DNA of 64,000 nt from positions 1 through 64,000 of the forward strand of contig JAETNR010000007.1 of assembly GCA_021772055.1 (NCBI GenBank), given 5' to 3'. The DNA is from Blautia sp. (GTDB lineage: Bacteria > Bacillota > Clostridia > Lachnospirales > Lachnospiraceae). A program made the position numbers and the translations under genes. Positions 15,585-25,191 of the stretch are shown here, piece by piece (position 1 is the stretch's first letter; every line of letters starts with the position of its first letter). The notes beneath the pieces are model-generated. The model was not told where the DNA came from. It ran no database searches and saw only the letters and a program-made list of their open reading frames with translations.

Positions 15585-16868
15585 ATGAAAAAATACACCG
15601 AAATGACCAGAGAAGAACTTCTTGCTCTGCACCAGCAGCTCACGCAGGACTTTGAATCTACCAAATCAAAAAACCTGTCCCTTGACATGTCCAGAGGAAA
15701 GCCGGGGGCTGACCAGCTTGACATTTCCATGGGAATGATGGAAGTTCTTGCAGACGGAGCTGAATTAAAATGCGAAACAGGCGTAGACTGCCGGAACTAC
15801 GGCGTGATCGACGGAATACCGGAAGCAAAACGCCTTCTGGGTGCAATGTCCGAGGTAGACCCTGACCACATCATTATCTACGGCAACTCCAGCCTGAATG
15901 TGATGTTCGACTCCATCGCCCGTTCCATGACTCACGGCGTAATGGGCCACACCCCATGGTGTAAACTCGATAAAGTAAAATTCCTTTGCCCTGTGCCAGG
16001 CTATGACCGTCATTTTAAGATCACCGAATTTTTCGGAATTGAGATGATCAATGTTCCCATGTCTCCGGAAGGCCCGGATATGGATATGGTAGAAAAACTG
16101 GTAAGCGAGGACGCGTCGATCAAGGGAATCTGGTGTGTGCCGAAATACTCCAATCCACAGGGCTACACTTATTCCAAAGAAACAGTAGAGCGGTTTGCCC
16201 GCCTGAAGCCGGCAGCACCGGACTTCCGGATTTACTGGGATAATGCATACAGCATCCATCACTTATATGATGACAACCAGGACTTTCTGGTAGAGATCCT
16301 GGGAGAATGTGTAAAAGCAGGAAACCCTGACATTGTATACAAATTCACGTCAACCTCCAAGGTAAGCTTCCCCGGCTCCGGTATTGCAGCTGTAGCGGCA
16401 TCTAAAGCAAACCTGGAGGATTTCCGGAAATATATGACTGTACAGACCATTGGTCATGATAAACTGAACCAGTTACGTCATGTGAGATTCTTTAAAGACC
16501 TTGACGGCCTGCACGCCCACATGAGAAAGCATGCAGATCTGATCCGTCCGAAATTTGAAATGGTATTGGAAACACTGGAAAAAGAGCTTGGGGGACTTGG
16601 AATAGGAGAATGGACCAAACCTCACGGCGGCTACTTTATTTCCTTTGAGTCCCTGGAGGGATGCGCAAAAGTCATTGTAGCCAGAGCAAAGGAAGCAGGC
16701 GTTGTAATGACCGGCGCCGGAGCAACTTATCCCTACGGCAAAGATCCGAAAGATTCCAACATCCGTATTGCTCCTACCTATCCGACTCTTACGGAACTGG
16801 AGCAGGCAGCGAAAGTATTTGTACTTTGTGTAAAACTGGCAAGCGTGGAAAAGCTTCTGGCTGAATAA
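15585..16868 (+). CDS. class I PLP aminotransferase, aspartate aminotransferase subgroup Ic type
   Basis: 427 residues after GAGGAGG. The N-terminal LDMSRGKPGADQLD block, GNSSLNVMFD, the cofactor-contacting WCVPKYSNPQGYTYS and WDNAYSIHHL segments, and Lys259 in TSTSKVSFPGSG (Schiff base with PLP) place it in the 'alanine aminotransferase/Asp AT Ic' family. These enzymes exchange the amino group between aspartate and 2-oxoglutarate; the exact substrate is not certain. Monocistronic promoter upstream. It is followed after 26 bases by a cell-wall gene, perhaps in one transcript. Confidence 0.88.
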   Translation: MKKYTEMTREELLALHQQLTQDFESTKSKNLSLDMSRGKPGADQLDISMGMMEVLADGAELKCETGVDCRNYGVIDGIPEAKRLLGAMSEVDPDHIIIYGNSSLNVMFDSIARSMTHGVMGHTPWCKLDKVKFLCPVPGYDRHFKITEFFGIEMINVPMSPEGPDMDMVEKLVSEDASIKGIWCVPKYSNPQGYTYSKETVERFARLKPAAPDFRIYWDNAYSIHHLYDDNQDFLVEILGECVKAGNPDIVYKFTSTSKVSFPGSGIAAVAASKANLEDFRKYMTVQTIGHDKLNQLRHVRFFKDLDGLHAHMRKHADLIRPKFEMVLETLEKELGGLGIGEWTKPHGGYFISFESLEGCAKVIVARAKEAGVVMTGAGATYPYGKDPKDSNIRIAPTYPTLTELEQAAKVFVLCVKLASVEKLLAE

Positions 16869-16894
16869 ATCAATTTTTGAACAAGGGGGTTCCC

Positions 16895-18283
16895 ATGACT
16901 GAAGAAAAGGCAAAAATGAGTACAGGGAGAAAGGTAGTGATCTTTCTCATTATTGTACTGGTGTTACTGACAATTGCGGCTTACTTTGTAGGCGTAAATT
17001 ACTTTACCAAGCATTTTTTGCCGGGCTCCCAGGTAAACGGCTTCAACTGTTCCTATATGACCGCGGAGGAAGCAGAAGCGCTGCTGGCAGAAAAAGCGGA
17101 ATCCTATGCACTGACTGTGAAAACACACGGCAATGGGCAGGAAGGAATTACTGCACAGCAGGTGGGACTCACCTATACACCGGATGGCAGCGTGGAGCGG
17201 ACCATCCGGCAGCAAAACCGCTTCAAATGGTTTCTTGCTTTTGGGCAGAAGCAGACGTATGAACTGGTATCCACCACATCCTACGATAGCGGCAGGCTTT
17301 ATGAGGCTGTCAAAAATCTGAAGTGCATTCAGAATGGCACACCGCCTTCTGATGCATACATTGCAGACACTGGAAGTACCTTTGAGATCATTCCGGAAAA
17401 AGAGGGAACTCAGCTTGATGAAGAAAAAGTACAGAAGGTTATTGCACATGCCATGGTCGTCGGCAGACCCTCCGTCAATCTGGAGGAAGAAGACTGCTAT
17501 AAAAGTCCAGGGGTTTACCGGGATGACGAGAATCTTATAAGGCAGTGTGAACAGGCCAATAAGCTCACGGATGTGATCATTACATATGACTTTGCAGACC
17601 GCACAGAGAAAGTAGACCGCTCTGTGATCAAAGACTGGCTGGTTATTAAAGACGGAGAGTGCACTCTGGACAGAGAGAAGGTGGCTGCCTATGTGTATGA
17701 ACTGGCATACACATATGACACCTTTGGAAATACCAGGACATTCCAGACCTATGACGGCAGGGAGATTACCATTACAGGAGGAGACTACGGATGGGTGATC
17801 AACCAGTCAGAGGAGACCGATGCACTGATCTCTGCCATCAAAAATGGCGAAACCCAGGTACGGGAACCTGTATATGCTTACAAGGGGTGGAGCCGTGCTT
17901 CCAATGATATCGGCTATACTTATATTGAGATCGATCTGACTAACCAGAGAATGGTTTTTTATAAAGATGGATATCCGCTGGTAGACACGCCGGTTGTAAC
18001 CGGAAATCCCAATATTCCGGGCAGGGACACACCCAGGGGCTGTTTCGCCCTGGATGCCATGCAGTCTCCTGCCGTTCTGACAGGAGAAGATTACAAGGCA
18101 GATGTAACCTTCTGGATGCCTTTCTGCGGAAATGTGGGCATTCATGACGCACCCTGGAGAGCGCAGTTCGGAGGCAGCATTTATCAATGGGAAGGCTCTC
18201 ACGGCTGTGTAAATACTCCCTATGATAAAGCACAGATAATCTATCAGAATGTTGATGTAGGGTGCCCGGTTGTGGTATATTAA
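16895..18283 (+). CDS. L,D-transpeptidase (YkuD) with peptidoglycan-binding domains
   Basis: 462 residues from the ATG at 16895, preceded by AAGGGGG; a TTG at 16877 is less likely. A single membrane helix (about 14-36) anchors the protein with the catalytic part outside. Residues about 50-330 carry two PG_binding_4-type repeats. The C-terminal YkuD domain has His in GIHDAPWR and the nucleophile in SHGCVN. Such enzymes make 3-3 crosslinks in peptidoglycan or attach proteins. ddl and murF follow directly in the same direction, which supports a role in wall building. Confidence 0.92.
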   Translation: MTEEKAKMSTGRKVVIFLIIVLVLLTIAAYFVGVNYFTKHFLPGSQVNGFNCSYMTAEEAEALLAEKAESYALTVKTHGNGQEGITAQQVGLTYTPDGSVERTIRQQNRFKWFLAFGQKQTYELVSTTSYDSGRLYEAVKNLKCIQNGTPPSDAYIADTGSTFEIIPEKEGTQLDEEKVQKVIAHAMVVGRPSVNLEEEDCYKSPGVYRDDENLIRQCEQANKLTDVIITYDFADRTEKVDRSVIKDWLVIKDGECTLDREKVAAYVYELAYTYDTFGNTRTFQTYDGREITITGGDYGWVINQSEETDALISAIKNGETQVREPVYAYKGWSRASNDIGYTYIEIDLTNQRMVFYKDGYPLVDTPVVTGNPNIPGRDTPRGCFALDAMQSPAVLTGEDYKADVTFWMPFCGNVGIHDAPWRAQFGGSIYQWEGSHGCVNTPYDKAQIIYQNVDVGCPVVVY

Positions 18284-18333
18284 TTTAAGGATTGTTTGGG
18301 TCTTACAGGAATGCAGTAAAGGAGATAAGGAAC

Positions 18334-19371
18334 ATGAATATTGTTGTTTTAGCAGGCGGTACCAGTACGGAAAGAGATGTTTCCATTGTTTCGGGAACAG
18401 GGATCTGCAGGGCTCTTCGCCAAAAAGGGCACAGGGCGATCCTGGTGGACATTTTCTGCGGTGTGGAATCAGCAGATTATGAAGATCCCTTTCCGGAGAC
18501 TTATGATATAGAGCAGGCAGCAGCCTATATAAAGAGCTTCAATACAAAAATCCCTGAAATGAAGAAAACCAGAAGATGTTTTTTCGGACCAAATGTCCTT
18601 GCGCTTTGCCAGCAGGCAGAGATGGTATTTCTGGGGCTTCACGGAGCCAACGGAGAGGACGGAAAGGTTCAGGCAGCTTTTGACCTGATGGGAATCAAGT
18701 ATACAGGTACGGGCTATCTGAGCAGTGCCATGGCGATGGATAAGGGAATTACAAAAGAAATTTTCCGGATGCACCATGTTCCTACTCCTGATGGAACCAC
18801 CATGGAGAAGAAGAACCGCACCAATGATCTTAAGGAGCTGGGACTGGATTTTCCGGTAGTGGTAAAAACCTGCTGCGGCGGATCCAGTATCGGCGTTTAC
18901 ATTGTCCATGACCAGGCAGAGTATGAAAGTGCCCTGGATCAGGCTTTTGCTTACGAAAACGAAGTGGTTGTGGAGGAATTTGTTCAAGGGATGGAATATA
19001 CTGTTGCCGTTGTGGACGGAACTGCATATCCCATCGTGGAGATCGTTCCCTGTGAAGGATTTTATGATTATGAAAATAAATATAAGCCGGGGGCCACGAA
19101 GGAAACCTGTCCCGCACCTATCTCCGGGGAACTGACGGAAGAGATGCAGGAATATGCAGTAAAAGGCTATCATGCCCTGGGCCTGCAGAGTTATGCGCGG
19201 CTGGATTTTATCATGACAGAGGATCATAAAATGTACTGTCTGGAGGCAAATACCCTTCCGGGAATGACGCCCACCAGCCTGATTCCCCAGGAAGCGGCAG
19301 TCCTTGGAATTGATTACCCAAGCCTTTGTGAGGAACTGATCAGGGTATCTTTGAAGAAATATGAAGAATAA
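18334..19371 (+). CDS. ddl: D-alanine--D-alanine ligase
   Basis: Cytoplasmic ATP-grasp enzyme joining two D-alanines, 345 residues from the ATG at 18334, 9 bases after AAAGGAG. It has the N-terminal LAGGTSTERDVSI, the GLHGANGEDGKVQ serine/glutamate region, the ATP-grasp VVKTCCGGSSIGV and the metal-binding LEANTLPGMT. The omega-loop ENKY tyrosine segment is as in D-Ala-forming rather than D-lactate-forming ligases. murF follows after 15 bases and uses the product. Confidence 0.94.
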   Translation: MNIVVLAGGTSTERDVSIVSGTGICRALRQKGHRAILVDIFCGVESADYEDPFPETYDIEQAAAYIKSFNTKIPEMKKTRRCFFGPNVLALCQQAEMVFLGLHGANGEDGKVQAAFDLMGIKYTGTGYLSSAMAMDKGITKEIFRMHHVPTPDGTTMEKKNRTNDLKELGLDFPVVVKTCCGGSSIGVYIVHDQAEYESALDQAFAYENEVVVEEFVQGMEYTVAVVDGTAYPIVEIVPCEGFYDYENKYKPGATKETCPAPISGELTEEMQEYAVKGYHALGLQSYARLDFIMTEDHKMYCLEANTLPGMTPTSLIPQEAAVLGIDYPSLCEELIRVSLKKYEE

Positions 19372-19386
19372 GGATTGGAACAAACT

Positions 19387-20757
19387 ATGAAAAATCTAAC
19401 ATTGGAAAATCTGACGAAGGTTTGCCGCGGTGAGTACTTTGGCGCTTCGGATGTGCTGAACCGGGAAGTCTCTTCCATCACTACGGACAGTCGTAAAGCG
19501 GAGGAGGGATGCCTGTTCATCCCTATAGCAGGGGAGCGGGTAGATGGTCACAAATTTATTCCGGATGTTATGAAAAAAGGCGCCCTTGCCACACTTTCAG
19601 AAAAAAAACTTGAGAATGCGGATTTTTCCTATATCCGGGTGGAATCTACGCTTCAGGCTATGAAGGACATTGCGGAGTTTTATCTGGAACAGCTGCAGAT
19701 TCCGGTGGTGGGAATTACCGGAAGCGTGGGGAAAACCAGTACCAAGGAAGTGATTGCATCTGTACTTAAGGAGAAATACCGTACATTAAAGACTGCCGGA
19801 AATTTTAACAACGAAATCGGGCTTCCCCTTACGGTTTTCCGCCTGAGAGATGAGGATGAGATTGCTGTTTTGGAAATGGGGATCAGCTTTTTCGGAGAAA
19901 TGACCCGCCTTGCAAAGATCGCAAAACCGGATACCTGCGTGATCACAAACATCGGTACTTGTCACCTGGAAAACCTCGGGGACAGAGACGGAGTTTTAAA
20001 GGCAAAGACAGAGGTTTTCCGGTTTGTGAAGCCGGAGGGCAATATCATTCTTAACGGAGATGATGACAAACTATCTTCCATAAAAGAGTACCATGGGATT
20101 CGCCCTGTTTTCTTTGGCTTTGATAAAAAGCACCCTGTTTATGCAGATGAAATTGTAAGCCACGGCCTGAAGGGAATGTCCTGCAGGATCCATCTTTATG
20201 AGGATTCCTTCCGGGTGATGATTCCCATGCCCGGAATACATATGGTATACAATGCGCTGGCAGCGGCAGCAGTGGGAAGGATCTACGGACTTTCCAATGA
20301 AGAGATCAGGCGTGGGATTGAAAGCCTGGAAGCCATCAGCGGCAGGTTTAAGATGATCGAAACAGAGAAATTCCTCATTGTGGATGACTGTTATAATGCC
20401 AATCCCATGTCTATGAAAGCGTCCCTGGATGTGCTTGGGGACGGCAGCGGCAGGCGTGTGGCGATATTGGGCGATATGGGAGAACTTGGCGAGAATGAGG
20501 CCGCACTTCACGAAGAGGTGGGTGCTCATGCGGCAAAATCCAGGATCGACGTGTGTATCTGTGTGGGCGCGCTCAGCAGACACATGGCAGAGAAAGCGAA
20601 GGAGGGAAATCCGTCCCTTTCTGTGATCTATGAACCGGATCGGGAGAGCCTTCTGGCCCATCTGGATACCTATGTAAAAGAAGGAGATACCATTCTCGTA
20701 AAGGCTTCCCATTTTATGGAATTTGCAAAAGTGGTAGAAGCATTGCAGGAGTTGTAA
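19387..20757 (+). CDS. murF: UDP-MurNAc-tripeptide--D-Ala-D-Ala ligase MurF
   Basis: Adds D-Ala-D-Ala to the UDP-MurNAc-tripeptide, the last cytoplasmic step of the stem peptide. 456 residues from the ATG at 19387; a TTG at 19375 is the alternative, and the ribosome binding site (AAGGA) is weak and distant. The Mur ligase P-loop is GITGSVGKTSTKE, with NFNNEIGLPLT and VDDCYNANPMSM further on. Coupled to ddl upstream; the two make substrate and acceptor step of one reaction chain. Confidence 0.95.
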   Translation: MKNLTLENLTKVCRGEYFGASDVLNREVSSITTDSRKAEEGCLFIPIAGERVDGHKFIPDVMKKGALATLSEKKLENADFSYIRVESTLQAMKDIAEFYLEQLQIPVVGITGSVGKTSTKEVIASVLKEKYRTLKTAGNFNNEIGLPLTVFRLRDEDEIAVLEMGISFFGEMTRLAKIAKPDTCVITNIGTCHLENLGDRDGVLKAKTEVFRFVKPEGNIILNGDDDKLSSIKEYHGIRPVFFGFDKKHPVYADEIVSHGLKGMSCRIHLYEDSFRVMIPMPGIHMVYNALAAAAVGRIYGLSNEEIRRGIESLEAISGRFKMIETEKFLIVDDCYNANPMSMKASLDVLGDGSGRRVAILGDMGELGENEAALHEEVGAHAAKSRIDVCICVGALSRHMAEKAKEGNPSLSVIYEPDRESLLAHLDTYVKEGDTILVKASHFMEFAKVVEALQEL

Positions 20758-20844
20758 GAATTTGACGAACGATTTTTGTTTCCCGGCAGGTGCAGCAGCG
20801 TTATAATAAGACGTAACAAAATCTTATTTTTCAGGGAGGCAAAT

Positions 20845-21438
20845 ATGCTGGAAAACATCATGCACCTGCAGGTATTGCTCTACTGCATGGCGGTCCTTGG
20901 GGCTATCGGAGCAATCGTAATGCTGGCCACGCACCTTACTTACCGAAGAATATTAAGAAAAAACAACGGTGTCAAAAACCTGAAAGAGAAATGGCTGAAT
21001 CTATGGAAGACAAGGGACAGGCTTCTGCGCCGGATGAATCTGATGGTATGGATTCCGTCGCTTTTAAGCACGGCTTTGTTGGGGCTGTCTCTGTTTCTGG
21101 CCACGTTTTTAAAACTGGAAGAGGGACTGCCCCTTCGTTATCTCTATCTGGGAACTGCAGTCCCGGTATGCCTTTTGCTCCTCAGGCAGGCACTGGATTT
21201 TACCTACAGAGAAGAACTGATCATGAATTCCCTTGCAGATTATGTAGAGCAGGCCCGCACCTGGGTGGAGGAGATTCCGGAACCGAAAAAAATGGATCCT
21301 GTTCTTCAGGAGGAAGTGGTAGAAAAAATCACCAACAGCATCCGCCAGACAGCCGCAACCGGCAGTCACTTCAGCAAAATGCTGAGTCAGGAAGAGGAAG
21401 AGATCATGAGGGAAATCATTCGTGAATTTATGCAGTAA
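20845..21438 (+). CDS. small integral membrane protein, unknown function
   Basis: 197 residues from the ATG at 20845 after AGGGAGG. There is a hydrophobic helix at about 10-30, a basic cytoplasmic stretch (40-70), two further helices (about 74-95 and 105-120) and a long acidic, helical cytoplasmic tail with EEEEIMREIIREFMQ at the end. A TATAAT at 20802-20807 may give it a promoter of its own, although the -35 is poor. I do not recognise the family. It sits after murF and before a terminator. Confidence 0.65.
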   Translation: MLENIMHLQVLLYCMAVLGAIGAIVMLATHLTYRRILRKNNGVKNLKEKWLNLWKTRDRLLRRMNLMVWIPSLLSTALLGLSLFLATFLKLEEGLPLRYLYLGTAVPVCLLLLRQALDFTYREELIMNSLADYVEQARTWVEEIPEPKKMDPVLQEEVVEKITNSIRQTAATGSHFSKMLSQEEEEIMREIIREFMQ

Positions 21439-21446
21439 ATAAAAAT

Positions 21447-21496
21447 AGGCCTGGGCTTTTCACGTGCAAACTACATAGAAAGCCGGGCCTGTTTTG
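21447..21496 (+). terminator. terminator after the membrane protein gene
   Basis: Inverted repeat (21447-21459 with 21479-21490, two mismatches) followed by TGTTTT. Confidence 0.75.
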
Positions 21497-21532
21497 GGTT
21501 TTTACAATAAATAATTGACAAAGGAGATTCTG

Positions 21533-22498
21533 ATGAAAATTGTACTTTTAGAAGGAAAAAGCGTGGGTGAAGATATGGACTTTACGTCTTTTCTGCATTT
21601 GGGGGAAGTAACAATCTATCCCAAGACCTCACCGGAAGAGATGCCGGAACGGATTCAGGATGCGGATATCATTGTGGCAAACAAACTTCCCATGTGTGAA
21701 AAAACATTAGCCAGTGCCGAACATCTGAAACTGGTTTGCCTCACTGCTACAGGTACCAATAATCTGGACATGGAATATCTGAAATCCAGAGGAATCCAGG
21801 CGAGAAATGTTGCCGGATATTCTACAGATGCAGTGGCGCAGCACACCTTTGCCCTTTTATTGTATTTGTGGGAGAAGCTGAGATTTTACGATGATTTTGT
21901 AAAATCAGGAGAATATACAAGAGGCAGCTCTTTTTCCTGCTTTCCGGAGCGTTTTCTGGAACTGAAGGGGAAAACCTGGGGAATCATTGGCATGGGGGCT
22001 ATAGGACAAAAGGTGGCGGAAATCGCCTCTGCATTTGGATGCCGGGTCATCTGCTATTCCGCATCCGGCGCAAAGTATCATTTTGAGAATCAAGGGTGGG
22101 AGCAGGTGGATTTTGACACTTTGCTTGGAAAATCGGATATATTGTCCGTTCATGCACCCTTGAACCCCAATACAGAAAATCTTCTGAACCTGGATGCTTT
22201 TTATAAAATGAAAAAAGAAGCGGTGCTTATCAACGTAGCCAGAGGCCCCATTGTAAATCAGGAGGACCTGTATACAGCCCTGACCCGTAACCTAATTGCT
22301 GCCGCAGGTCTTGATGTACTAAAAGAGGAACCTCTGAAAGAAGATAATCCACTTGGAAAGATTAAAGACAGCCGGAAACTGCTCATTACGCCTCATATGG
22401 CCTGGGCACCTGCAGAGACACGTACCCGATGCCTTTGTGAGGTTATAAAAAACATCGAAGCTTTTTTACGGGGTGAAGAGAGAAACAGGGTTGTATAG
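21533..22498 (+). CDS. D-2-hydroxyacid dehydrogenase (NAD-dependent)
   Basis: 321 residues from the ATG at 21533 after AAGGAG. The central Rossmann domain has GIIGMGAIGQKVAEIA. Catalytic residues of the family are visible: Arg in NVARGPIVN, Glu in LKEEPL and His in TPHMAWAP. It reduces a 2-keto acid to a D-2-hydroxyacid or the reverse; hydroxypyruvate/glycerate is a common substrate but not shown here. Single gene between a terminator and a new promoter. Confidence 0.9.
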   Translation: MKIVLLEGKSVGEDMDFTSFLHLGEVTIYPKTSPEEMPERIQDADIIVANKLPMCEKTLASAEHLKLVCLTATGTNNLDMEYLKSRGIQARNVAGYSTDAVAQHTFALLLYLWEKLRFYDDFVKSGEYTRGSSFSCFPERFLELKGKTWGIIGMGAIGQKVAEIASAFGCRVICYSASGAKYHFENQGWEQVDFDTLLGKSDILSVHAPLNPNTENLLNLDAFYKMKKEAVLINVARGPIVNQEDLYTALTRNLIAAAGLDVLKEEPLKEDNPLGKIKDSRKLLITPHMAWAPAETRTRCLCEVIKNIEAFLRGEERNRVV

Positions 22499-22515
22499 AA
22501 AATTCCGGCGGTTCA

Positions 22516-22544
22516 TTGACGTACCTTTCAATCCATAGTAGAAT
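22516..22544 (+). promoter_or_regulatory. promoter of the LacI-GGDEF gene
   Basis: TTGACG (22516-22521), 17-base spacer, TAGAAT (22539-22544), about 70 bases before the TTG start. Confidence 0.65.
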
Positions 22545-22586
22545 AGAATCAGGTAATTGTTTTGGAAGAACGTTAATGATGGGGGA

Positions 22587-22602
22587 ACATGCATCTGCAT
22601 GT
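22587..22602 (+). promoter_or_regulatory. palindrome next to the ribosome binding site
   Basis: Perfect 7-bp inverted repeat ACATGCA-TC-TGCATGT immediately before the AAGGA of the LacI-GGDEF gene. It may be a protein-binding site or an RNA hairpin that limits translation. Confidence 0.45.
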
Positions 22603-22611
22603 AAGGATTAA

Positions 22612-24465
22612 TTGAAAAGAAAAATTTTAATGCTTTCCAGCACATGGAATAATGAATATATGTGCAGGCTTGTCCGGGGAGTCCAGAGACGGATCGGCCG
22701 TGAAAAAATGGACCTGTATATCTTCAATGCGTATGATATTGTAGAGAATTTTGACTATCAGAAAAAAGAACGTGAAATTTATCTGCTGCCGGATCCGGAT
22801 GACTATGACGGGGTGCTGGTGGCTATCAGCAGTGTAGGAAATATTCCTATTGTGCAGGAAATCGTGAAGCCATACCAGGAAAAAGGCAAGAAATTTTTAA
22901 GCATTGAGCAGGAGTTTCCCGGAATTTATTATGCGGGAATTAATAATTATCGAGCAGTCTATAAGCTGGTAGAGCATATGATCATGATTCATGGATGCAA
23001 GATTTTCAATTTTGTGGGAGGACCTCAGAATCATAGGGAATGTCTGGAGCGCTATCAGGCATTTTGTGACTGCCTGAAAGATCATCATTTAGAAATTGAT
23101 GAAAGGCGGATCGGTTTTTATACATTTGAATATACAGACGGTATCCGTGCATATGAAGAGTGGAAGGCCCAGAATCTCCATCTTCCGGATGCGGTTATCT
23201 GCGGAAATGATGAGATGGCGATGGGCTATTGCGTTGCAGCAGAGAAAGACGGAAACTTTGCTCCGGATGATTTTAAAATCACCGGATTTGATAATATTAA
23301 TGAAGGACAGCATTTTTCCCCTTCCATTACCAGCGTGAACAGGCAGTGGGAGCAGCTGGGCTACAATAGTATGGATCGGCTTCTGGAGCTGATCGAAAAT
23401 AGAGAAAATTCCCCGAGATGCTATACAGAGGAGTCCTACAGCCTGAACGAAAGCTGCGGCTGCCGGAATGATGATATGGGTGTCCGGCGAAACTTTATCT
23501 ATCTTTTTAAGCAAAAAAAGTGGGAAGATTTTATGAACAACCGTCAGCGGGTTGCACGTCAGCTTCTTTGCGGCAGCCGTGATGATGAGGAGCTTGCCGG
23601 GAATCTTAAGGAGTGCAGCGAGCTCTTCCACCTTTCGGGAATTGCACTTTTTCTGAATCAGTTTTTAAAAGAAGGGGGATTTCGCCAGACAAAAATCGGC
23701 TATGATGAAAACATGCAGCTTCTGTTTGGAGCTTCAAGAGGTGAGGTTTCTCATACGGAACATCTGATTCCGGAGGAATGGATGAAAGAGGAGCAGCCTC
23801 AGGTATTTATGTTTTCTCCTCTGTATTTTATGAACTGTTCGTTTGGATATTGTGTAATGCGGTATAATGAAAAGCTGATGACAAATCTGAACCATAGAAT
23901 ATTAATGGAAACCATTTCCCTGGCCTTGGAGAACATTCGTCAGAGAATGAGCCTGAATAACATGAATCGGCAGCTTCAGACTCTTTATGTACGCGATTCC
24001 CTCACAGGGCTTTATAACCGCTCCGGCTATGGAGAAAAAGCTACAAAATATTTCCGGGAGCGGAACAGAAGGGTTTATCTTATTTATCTGGATCTGGATA
24101 ATCTGAAGTACCTTAATGATACTTACGGCCATTCCTTGGGAGACAAAGCAATTCTGGTTACTGCAGAGGCAATACGCACGGTTTTCTGCGAGGATGAGAT
24201 CCACGTCCGCATGGGCGGCGATGAATTTCTGGTCATCGGAAGCTTTAAAAGCGAAGAGGAAATCCTGGAAAAAGAGCTTCAAATGGAAAAATCCCTGGCA
24301 GAGCAAAGCCGGAAACATAGTCTCCCGGTTGTTCTGAAAGCCAGCATGGGCCACGTCTGGAACGAAGGCTGCCACGAAAACCTGGAATCCCTGGTACAGC
24401 AGGCGGACGGTGAGATGTATCTGGTAAAGCAGAAAAGAAAAAAGGGGAACCGGGAAGAGATATAG
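22612..24465 (+). CDS. LacI-type ligand-sensor fused to a GGDEF diguanylate cyclase
   Basis: 617 residues from a TTG start 5 bases after AAGGA. Residues about 1-285 resemble the LacI/periplasmic-binding sensor (VVICGNDEMAMGYC-like and ITGFDNI segments) but the DNA-binding helix-turn-helix is missing. A ~170-residue linker domain follows, then a GGDEF domain from about 455 with intact GGDEF at 535-539, so cyclic-di-GMP synthesis is expected. The product-inhibition RxxD motif is absent. No signal peptide or membrane helix: a cytosolic enzyme that may be switched by a small ligand such as a sugar. Confidence 0.85.
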   Translation: MKRKILMLSSTWNNEYMCRLVRGVQRRIGREKMDLYIFNAYDIVENFDYQKKEREIYLLPDPDDYDGVLVAISSVGNIPIVQEIVKPYQEKGKKFLSIEQEFPGIYYAGINNYRAVYKLVEHMIMIHGCKIFNFVGGPQNHRECLERYQAFCDCLKDHHLEIDERRIGFYTFEYTDGIRAYEEWKAQNLHLPDAVICGNDEMAMGYCVAAEKDGNFAPDDFKITGFDNINEGQHFSPSITSVNRQWEQLGYNSMDRLLELIENRENSPRCYTEESYSLNESCGCRNDDMGVRRNFIYLFKQKKWEDFMNNRQRVARQLLCGSRDDEELAGNLKECSELFHLSGIALFLNQFLKEGGFRQTKIGYDENMQLLFGASRGEVSHTEHLIPEEWMKEEQPQVFMFSPLYFMNCSFGYCVMRYNEKLMTNLNHRILMETISLALENIRQRMSLNNMNRQLQTLYVRDSLTGLYNRSGYGEKATKYFRERNRRVYLIYLDLDNLKYLNDTYGHSLGDKAILVTAEAIRTVFCEDEIHVRMGGDEFLVIGSFKSEEEILEKELQMEKSLAEQSRKHSLPVVLKASMGHVWNEGCHENLESLVQQADGEMYLVKQKRKKGNREEI

Positions 24466-24506
24466 ATCCGACAGCTTGTGCAGTCTGATAAAGATTTAAA
24501 ACGGCC

Positions 24507-24535
24507 TTTACCAATTCCTCTCAATACATTATAAT
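24507..24535 (+). promoter_or_regulatory. promoter of upp
   Basis: TTTACC (24507-24512), 17-base spacer, consensus TATAAT (24530-24535). The leader is only about 20 bases, too short for an attenuator. Confidence 0.75.
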
Positions 24536-24561
24536 AAATAAAAACAACGGAGGTACCAGGC

Positions 24562-25191
24562 ATGGAGAATGTATTTATTATGGATCATCCGCTGATCCAG
24601 CATAAGATTTCCCTGATTCGTAATAAGGAGACAGGAACGAATGAGTTTCGGAGATTAATTGAGGAAATTGCTATTTTGATGGGGTTTGAGGCACTGCGGG
24701 ATCTTCCGCTGGAGGACGTGGAGGTGGAGACACCCATTGAGACATGCATGACCCCTATGCTGGCAGGCAAGAAACTGGCAGTGGTTCCGGTACTGCGTGC
24801 GGGACTTGGTATGGTAAACGGCATCACCACCCTTGTTCCTTCCGCAAAAATCGGGCATATCGGATTGTATCGTGACCCAGAGACCCATGAACCCCATGAG
24901 TACTACTGCAAATTGCCGGATCCTATAGAAGAACGTCTTATCGTTGTGGTGGATCCTATGCTGGCAACTGGAGGTTCTGCTGTGGCAGCAGTTGATTTCA
25001 TTAAAAAACACGGCGGCAGAAACATTAAATGTATGTTTATCATTGCAGCTCCGGAAGGCCTGAAACGTCTTCATGAGACACATCCGGATGTACAGATCTA
25101 TGTTGGCCATCTGGATCGGGAGTTAAATGCAAATGCATATATCTGCCCTGGTCTTGGAGATGCAGGAGACCGTATTTTTGGTACAAAATAA
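24562..25191 (+). CDS. upp: uracil phosphoribosyltransferase
   Basis: Salvages uracil with PRPP to UMP; cytoplasmic, 209 residues, the family length. The PRPP-binding motif is [15 protein letters not shown] and the C-terminal uracil-binding [13 protein letters not shown] is intact. Start after ACGGAGGTACCAGGC. The stop TAA shares its last base with the ATG of the next gene, so the two are translationally coupled. Confidence 0.96.
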   Translation: MENVFIMDHPLIQHKISLIRNKETGTNEFRRLIEEIAILMGFEALRDLPLEDVEVETPIETCMTPMLAGKKLAVVPVLRAGLGMVNGITTLVPSAKIGHIGLYRDPETHEPHEYYCKLPDPIEERLIVVVDPMLATGGSAVAAVDFIKKHGGRNIKCMFIIAAPEGLKRLHETHPDVQIYVGHLDRELNANAYICPGLGDAGDRIFGTK

